From Neofusicoccum parvum (Eukaryota > Ascomycota > Dothideomycetes > Botryosphaeriales > Botryosphaeriaceae), in contig CP087208.1 in the NCBI GenBank assembly GCA_020912385.1, positions 186,001-250,000 of the forward strand: DNA of 64,000 nt, given 5' to 3'. Each line of letters starts with the position of its first letter. Within the stretch, counting starts at the first letter, position 1. The notes beneath the pieces are model-generated. The model searched no databases. It was not told the origin of the DNA and worked only from the letters and a program-made list of their open reading frames with translations. A program made the translations under genes and the position numbers. Shown here in pieces: positions 56,918 to 64,000 of the stretch.

Positions 56918-59900
56918 AGGATTCACTTCTCACTTCAGTTATAATTAATAAAGAGACTTTTAGAAAAGCTCTTACTAATATAGGTTGTAAATTCTACGCT
57001 GTAATGAGCTATAAATTCGCTAAACGCTATAACCTCCCGTATATTAAAATCTTACCAAGGACACTGGATAGACTAATACTAACTAGGTAGAAGATCAATG
57101 AAGTTACCTAGGCTAAAGTCGATATTAGGGGTTATTATTAAAAGCGTATATTCTTCTATATCGTTCTAAGACTCTCTAGCTGTAATCTTATACTAGGAAG
57201 CCCCTAGATAGTATAAGAAAAAGTAGTACTTAACTAGAGCGAATAAACTATCACCTTTAAGGATACTAGATTAATTATAAAGTAAGACACTGATCTCCTT
57301 AAGCCTTAAGGTAAGCTAATTAGAGCTACTACCTTTTACTACCTTATAAGGCTTAGGAAAAAGAAGGGATATTAGATCTTTATAGCTAGCCTTACGGATA
57401 TTAATAAGGCCTTATAGGAGAGGCCCCCTATAGATTTTTAAAGCCAGCTGCCTAGCTGGGTAGACCCTAAACAGATCAGTCTATTTAATAAGAAAGAGGC
57501 GGATAAACTCCTACTATACCGACCTAGAATTAACCACTAAATTAAACTAGAAAAGGATACTAACGGTAAGATACCTAATGCCTTATAGGGACCTTTATAT
57601 AATATATCTCGTAATAAGCTTCTTATACTAAGGAAGACTCTTAACGAGCTACTAGATAAAGGCTTTATTTATATAAGTAACTCGCTAGTAGTAGCACCTA
57701 TCCTCTTTATAAAGAAACCTAGAGGAGGCCTTTATTTCTACTATAACTACCGGGCTCTTAATTAGATTATAAGAAAGGACCGCTATCCTCTACTACTAAT
57801 CTAGGAGACACTTAATTGAATTAGTAAGACTAAGTAGTTTACGAAGCTCGACGTGAGTACTACCTTCTACCGGATACGAATTACGGAAGGAAGCGAGTGG
57901 TTAACGGTATTCTAAACACGCTTTAGGCTCTTTAAATAGCTAGTAATACTATTTAGACTGGTAAACGCGCCAAGCACCTTTTAATAGTATATTAACTAGA
58001 CCCTAAAGGACTTTCTAGACGACTTTATCTTAGCTTACGTTAACGACATCCTAATCTTTACAGATGGATCGCGCCGGGAGCACCGCGAGAAGGTAAATAA
58101 GGTACTAGAGAAGCTAGATACTATAGGCCTATAACTTAACCTAAAGAAATACGAATTTAAAGTCCAGTCCACTAAGTATCTTAGGTACATTATCGAGGCC
58201 GAATAAGGCATCTGTATGGATCTAGAGAAGGTTAGAGTAATTTAAGAATAGAAAGCCCTAATAACTATAAAGAGGGTACTTAGATTCTTTAGCTTTACTA
58301 ATTTTTACTAAAGGTTTATTAAGGGGTTTTTAAACCTAGTATCTCCCCTAGTCTCCCTAATAAGAAAGAACACCGTTTTCTAATAGAGTTAAGAGGCTAA
58401 TACCGTATTTAAGAAACTAAAGAAGGCCTTTATTACTATACTAGTCCTTATATAATTCGATCTAGAGCGAGAAATAATCCTCGTAACGGACTTATCTAGT
58501 TACTATACAGGAGGAGTACTCTAATAATTTAATAATAACGGCTTTCTACGACTAGTAGCGTTCTTTTTAAAGAAGAATCTCCTAGTAGAATACAACTACC
58601 CGATCTATAATAAGGAACTACTTACAGTGGTTAAGTATTTACGCTAGTAGGATACCAAACTAAAAGGACTTTATTAGTTTAAGATTTTCACTAATTATAA
58701 GAACCTAGAATACTTTACTACAGTAAGAAGGCTTTCTAAAAGGTAGATTTAATAGTAGAGAGAGCTTAGCCGCTTCTCCTTTATTATTAAATATACCCTA
58801 GGGAAAACTAATAGATTGGTAGACGTATTAACAAGAAGGGACTAAGACTTACCTATAATAGATATAGATAAGAGACTTAAATAAAGAACAGCTTAATTAC
58901 TTCAGTTAATACCCCACGGATTAGTCCTTAATACTAGATCACTAGAGGACCCTAAAGAACAAGAATAGAGTAATAAAGAGTCACTTCTATCTAAAGAAGC
59001 TATAGTAGTTAAACCTTAATAAGTATAACTAGGATAACAGGTACGAGAACCTCCTTCCCTAGAGGATTAATAGTAAGAGGCACTCTAGTAGAACTAGATA
59101 TTAAGGCAACTCTAAAAAGTAGTATAGTAAGAAGAAAGAATATTTCCTCTAGAGTTTACTATAAAGTTCAAGGTCTCAATCACTAAGTGCTTACTAGATA
59201 ACTAAGGGAGCCTCCTCTTTAGGGATAGAAAATAGGTACTAGACTCTAAGCCACTACAAACGAGAATTATTTAAGAGATATACGACTCCCCCTTCTTAGT
59301 ATATTTTAGATATATCCAAACAGTCTCTCTCGTAGCAAGGCATTTCTTCTAGCTAGGATTTATTAATAATATCCGGAGGTTCTACCGGAACTGTAATATC
59401 TATAGAAGAACTAAGGTCTAGAGGGATAGAAAGCAAGGACTACTTAAGCCATTACTAGTACTAAGCCGTTAATAGAGAGAGATCTCTATTAATTTTACTA
59501 GACTACTACTATCTAGTAACGGTTACGAAATACTTATAGTAATAACTAACCGCTTAGGAAAAGGAGTAATCCTTAAGGCCTACCTAAATACTAAAACGGA
59601 AACCATTACAAGGCTGTTTATTAGATACTTCTACCGGAATTATAGTATCCCAGTAGTAATCGTATCTAATAGAGGAATATAATTTATAAGCCTTCTTTAG
59701 CAACGTATTTATTAACTACTTAAGATTAAGAGACGTATCTTAACGGCCTACTACTCCTAAACGGATAGATCAACGGAAAGAATAAATACTAAAGTAGTAA
59801 GGAAACTCGTATTATTTATAGATTACTACTAGTAAGACTAGGCGGACTAGTTACCAGTTATTCAGCTGGCCCTTAATAGAAGAACGTTAATAATAACTTA

Positions 59901-61230
59901 GATAAGCTCCTTCTTCCTCTCCTATAGATTCCACCTCGAGCTACTAGAACTACTTAAGGATATTCAACCTAATAACCCCTATAGGGACTCCCTAGTGGTA
60001 AGAGCGGAGGTAATTATAGCTAAGATTAAAGAAGTCACGGACTAGGCGTAGATATCCATAGTAGAGGCTTAATAGGAATAAGAGAGATAAGCTAACTAGT
60101 AGAGAAACCCTTTACCTATGTATAAAGTAGGTAATAAGGTCTAGCTATACCTACGGAACCTAAAGACGGATAGGCTAAGTAAGAAACTCAATAATAAAGC
60201 AGTAAAATTCACTATTATTAAGGTAGTTAGATCTTATAACTATAAACTAGATATCCCTAGAGTAGTATATAATGTCTTCTATATAGACCTCCTCCGGCCG
60301 GTAGGAATAGACCCACTACCAAGCTAAGTACAGGACGACTATTAACCCCTACTAGTCTAAGTAGACGGCCAGGACGAATAGGTAGTAGAGGTAATCCTAG
60401 ACGAGAGAATAGTAAAAAGACCGAGTTAATAAAGGCGCTAGCTATAGTATTAAGTTAAATAGGAAGAGTATACTCGACTAATATAGGAACCTATATTAGT
60501 ACTAAAGAATATAGCAGCGCTAGACTCCTACCTAGAATAAAGGAACTAGTAATGAACCCTATAGGAACTCTAGCACTAAGATTAGACTAATAGGCAACTA
60601 AACGAGAACTAATAGTAAGTAAAAAGACAAGCAGTTTAGCCCGGCTAAAGCCGAGCCTAATCTAGGTAACATTAATCCTTCCTATAAACTAGTAGTAAAC
60701 TATAAGACGATAGTACTAGGTCACCTAATTAAGCATTATAGACTACTAGACGGAATCTGCTAGTACTAGAGAACCTTCTTCCTATTAATAGATAGGCCCT
60801 TAATTTAATAACTAGTTAACAAGCCTATAATAGCCTATTAACTAAGAGATATTACTACCTCAACGTAATATACTACCGTCGTATACTACTAGTCAGCTAA
60901 GTTTTCAACTACGCTATATAGCCGTTTAATATTAAAGTCCTTCACTTTTTCACCTTATATACCCTTCTATAATAGAAGAAGATCTGCCCCCACTAAGAAT
61001 TAAACCCGACACTGTCTAAAAACGGAAAGAGGGGAAGGGGGAGGAGTAATATTAGAGTCTAAAGCCTTAGAAGAAGCCTTAGAGGATTATTAGTAGTTAT
61101 ATAATACTAAGCTCTCTTTATATTTAAATTCTTTTCTTTATTCTTCTTCTTCTTCTTCTCTTTAAGTCTTAGCTTAACGTATATAGCGTAATAAACCTTT
61201 TAGTAATTATTCTAAGGTTAAGCCCTAATA
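56918..61230 (+). mobile_element. G2 gypsy chromovirus, 3' piece (protease to 3' LTR)
   Basis: Starts AGGATTCACTTC at the LINE C tail and continues as G1-family sequence on the plus strand: protease (about 56950-57070), reverse transcriptase (57560-58280; the polymerase motif reads YVNDILIF near 58040), RNase H (58480-58850), integrase (59280-60100), chromodomain start (60350-60480), 3' untranslated region, polypurine tract and 3' LTR 61050-61230. Heavily RIP-mutated. The 5' piece is at 14952-16576 in the opposite orientation. Confidence 0.88.
61050..61230 (+). repeat. G2 3' LTR (181 bp)
   Basis: Follows the tract GGAAAGAGGGGAAGGGGG. Pairs with 16396-16576. Confidence 0.85.
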
Positions 61231-63922
61231 AGTAGTAGCGTTAAGACGATAGTAGTTTACGTAGAAGTAGAATCCTCTATTAGCCTTTCTTACTATAAGG
61301 ATAGGGGAGCTAAACGGAGCTCTACTTACTTCGATAAACCCTTTTTCTAAGTTCTCCTTAATATAGTTCTTTATAGCCGTAAGTTTGTCTGTAGATATCT
61401 AGTATAACGGTAGTATATATAACTCTAGGTCCTAGTTAAGCTCTATCCTATAGTTATAAGATCTTAAGGGGGGAAACTTATCTAATCTCTACTTAGAGAA
61501 GTTCTCTACTAGGTCCTATAGTTATTTAAGTAGCTAAGAAGTGAGTTCTCTTAACTTCTTAAATAACTATTATTAGAAGGTATTAATTCTTACCTACTCC
61601 TCCTTCTCTAGTAACTCCTAGAGATAGAGATAGTATACTTTAGTACCTTATTACTTTAGTAAACGTAGAAATCCTTCTATAGTTATAAGCTATATATCCC
61701 TCTTTTATATCTTTTTTTAAGGTAGGGGAGGCTTCTTCTCTATATTCTTAATTAGTTTCTTATTTATTTCTTTAAGGGACTCCCTTATATCGGTCTAGAA
61801 GAAGTATCTAGTAAGGATTCTCTAGGGCCTCTATAGTTCTACCTTAGGAGGTATTATTAGATTAAGCTTTCTTAGCTCTACCGCGGTAGGCCTACTAGGG
61901 TACGTATAAAAGTCTAGCTTAAACGTAACTAAGTTGCTATTTATATCTAGTAATATACTATAGGCCTATAACTAGTCCTTTCCTAATAGTATATCGTGGT
62001 TCCTAAGGTCTATAATAAGAAGGGGAGAGGTAGCTTTCTAGTAATCCTTAACCTAGAGGTATAGGTAGATCTTATAGGTAATAGACTTTCCGCTTCGCCC
62101 GTCCGTAACGGTATAAGGAATCGGCTTAGAGAGAGGAATAGATATAATTCCTAACTCTTCTATTATCTAGTACGCGAGGTTTTTACTTATAGTAGTATAT
62201 ATAAGGGCCCTAGTATCTACTATTATATCCATCTATATTTCCTTTCCTTGACTAGATAGTGTATAGTGTGCAATAATAGGTTCTAGGTTAGGGTACTAAA
62301 GGAAAGTAATCTATACTTTAGTAAATAAAATCTTTTCTTTACTCCTAGGCGTGTCTTTACTAGGAGTTACTCTTTTCCTAAGTCTTTAGCTAATCTAGAG
62401 TCCGGCTTAGTATTAGCGATAGTAACTACTTTAGTAGAGTAGGCGTTAGCTATATACTCTTTCTAATAGTAGTGGAAGTAATAGTCTTTCTTACGGTAAG
62501 AATTCTATTTCTTAACTATTAGTAACTTCTTCTATTCCTACCTAGAGGTAGTACGCTCTACTATTAGCTTAGTATTCTTTAAGAGTTTATTAGTACGCTT
62601 CTTCTTCTTCTCTACCGTATTAATATCGTTCTAGAGTTCCCTGTCCAGCGTATAGGTACGAGCCGTAAGGTCCTAGAAGCTGGAGTTTAAGGAGTCCTTA
62701 ATAGGCGCTAGTCTATAATAAAGTCCTTCTAAGAGGCGAGTCTATATCTCCTTAAACTACTAGTCCCTAGGAAGTTTAGATTCCATAGTAAGAGTAATAA
62801 ACTTAGCGTAGAAGGAGTTAAAGGGCGTGGTATTCTAATAGAAGCGGTAGAACTCCTAACGCTTATTCTAGATAAAGTAAGGGTTATTAAATATAGATAT
62901 AAGAAGTATAAAGGCTTCCTCTACTATCTAGAATACGGTAGGTCTATTATAAACGTTAGGCTGGATGATATCCGAGGTAGTTCTAGTGGTATATAAGAAG
63001 ATATAAGAGATCTTAGCCTATTTAGTCTTATAGTAGTCTACGTTAATCTCTAGCTTATTATATATCTCTACTTTCTAATACCTAAAGGAAGGCTCCTTCT
63101 TGGGTTCTCTAGTAAACTATAGAGGATTAGATAGCTTCGCGGAACGTTCTCTCTAATACTAAGATATTAGGGAGCGGATTAGGATTTCTATAATTAGTTA
63201 ACTATTAGGAATAGAGCTTAGCTTAGACTAGTTTCTAGAGGATTAACGTCCTATAGTAGGCTAGTAGCTAAAAGTAATATTCGGCTCTCTAAGACCCTTA
63301 TTCTACCGTCTAGCGTGCTTTAGTTTAGCCTTAAGGATACCTTACTCTATAGTAAGCTCCTTATTCTTCTAGTAGATCTATATACTTCCTTCTTTAAGGT
63401 TCTTAAAGTTCCTAAGAAGCTCGTTAAATTTAATAGTAGTCTCTATCTTCTTTTCTTACTCTTACTAAATATACTAGAGGAGGTCTCCTATAAGATACTT
63501 AATCTTATCTATATTCTAGAAGAGGACTTCTATCTCTTTCTTATTCTTTAAGATACTAAACAAGGAGATCTTCTCGTATTAGAAGAGGTTTATAGTAAAA
63601 TCCTAAATCTTACCTCCGCCTAGGTGGTTGTAGGGTGTGTACTAGAAGAGTATATTATCTAAGGTTATAGGAAGTAGCTATTTAATTATTTTAGAAGTAT
63701 CTTACTTCTTTTCTTTTTCCTTTTCCTTAGGCTTCTTAGTACGTCTAGCGCCGCGAGCGCTCGATCTAGGAGCTAATATAGTAGTAGGTCTAACGTTCGT
63801 TTACTAGGGTAAGCCTGCTAGAAGCTGAATAAAGAAGAGGTTAGTAAGAAGTAATAAGAAGTAATAAGAAGTAACTAGAACGAGTTAGCTAGTTAGATAG
63901 GTATTTAATAGAGTGGTAATAC
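61231..63922 (-). mobile_element. Chromovirus fragment: gag, protease, start of RT
   Basis: Minus-strand reading from about 63870: a Gag-like region with Lys/Glu-rich stretches (62400-63860), a retropepsin-like region (about 62240-61900; an NHDILLGKD stretch near 62000), then the N-terminal part of a reverse transcriptase with APFSSPIL and GFYFYVNY near 61330-61250. It ends abruptly at the G2 LTR, before the catalytic motif. Heavily RIP-mutated. Confidence 0.65.
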
Positions 63923-64000
63923 TTAGATAGATAGATAAATTTATTTCTTCCCGATATAGCTCCCTTACGGGTCCATGCGGGGTTGGCTATCTGTAGTTAT
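63923..64000 (-). mobile_element. LINE copy H, 3' end only (continues beyond window)
   Basis: (AGAT)n tail followed by the family's 3' untranslated sequence on the minus strand, nearly identical to LINE A 9823-9900. Confidence 0.88.

Larger units (their letters stand above)
9741..64000. other. AT-rich, RIP-mutated island of nested retrotransposons
   Basis: The sequence is saturated with TA dinucleotides and short CTA/TAG words. Repeat copies differ from each other almost only by C/T and G/A changes, and coding remnants are broken mostly by TAG/TAA at former Gln or Trp positions. This is the established signature of RIP in Pezizomycotina. The less damaged layers (LINE A, B, C; the inner Copia; G1) stand out as patches with normal GC. 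Confidence 0.9.

Overview
The window looks like a filamentous ascomycete (Pezizomycotina) chromosome. Genes carry short introns (47-61 bp) with GT-AG ends and CTRAY/CTNAY branch motifs. The repeats show the repeat-induced point mutation (RIP) pattern: C-to-T and G-to-A transitions, loss of CpA/TpG, gain of TpA, and stop codons where Gln or Trp codons stood. Two compartments meet at about position 9740.

Positions 1-9740 are GC-balanced and carry genes: the 3' part of a conserved fungal protein of unknown function (1-1233, +), an MFS sugar transporter of the lactose/cellobiose permease type (3900-5735, +, five exons, 541 aa), a tRNA-Ser(CGA) with an intron (6389-6531, -), a 109-bp MITE-like inverted-repeat element with TA target duplication (7058-7166), a tRNA-Ser(AGA) (7319-7399, -), an inverted duplication (7640-7801) and a 2-oxoglutarate/Fe(II) oxygenase (8193-9376, -, three exons, 354 aa). 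I see no operon-like or pathway link between them.

Positions 9741-64000 are an AT-rich, RIP-mutated island of nested retrotransposons with no host gene I can support. (a) A Tad/I-like LINE family: two near-full copies in opposite orientation (A 9823-14951, -; C 51781-56917, +), one 5'-truncated copy (B 19508-23070, +), older fragments and a copy running off the right edge. A, B and C have the same 3309-nt ORF2 length and tetranucleotide (ATCT)n tails. (b) A chromodomain Ty3/gypsy family: a complete copy G1 (43200-49136, -), a copy G2 broken into two distant pieces (14952-16576 and 56918-61230), a 3' fragment G5 (19079-23407) and a solo LTR. Their LTRs are 181 bp, and the primer-binding site appears to be complementary to the LTR itself (Tf1/sushi-type self-priming). 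(c) A 16.7-kb Copia element (23692-40443) hosting a second Copia (25899-31338) and a second gypsy chromovirus (33263-39155); each has matching LTR pairs and a 5-bp target duplication. (d) Halves of a further chromovirus. (e) A 1.3-kb non-autonomous LTR element (49789-51122) with no pol, the same self-priming layout and an unknown coding remnant.

The most striking result is that LINEs A and C have exchanged flanks. A's 5' flank and C's 3' flank are the two sides of one insertion in G2 (shared AGGATTCACTTC), and A's 3' flank and C's 5' flank are the two sides of another (shared TAGTCTATTATATA, inverted). This implies that about 37-47 kb was inverted by recombination between the two LINEs, or was mis-oriented in assembly.
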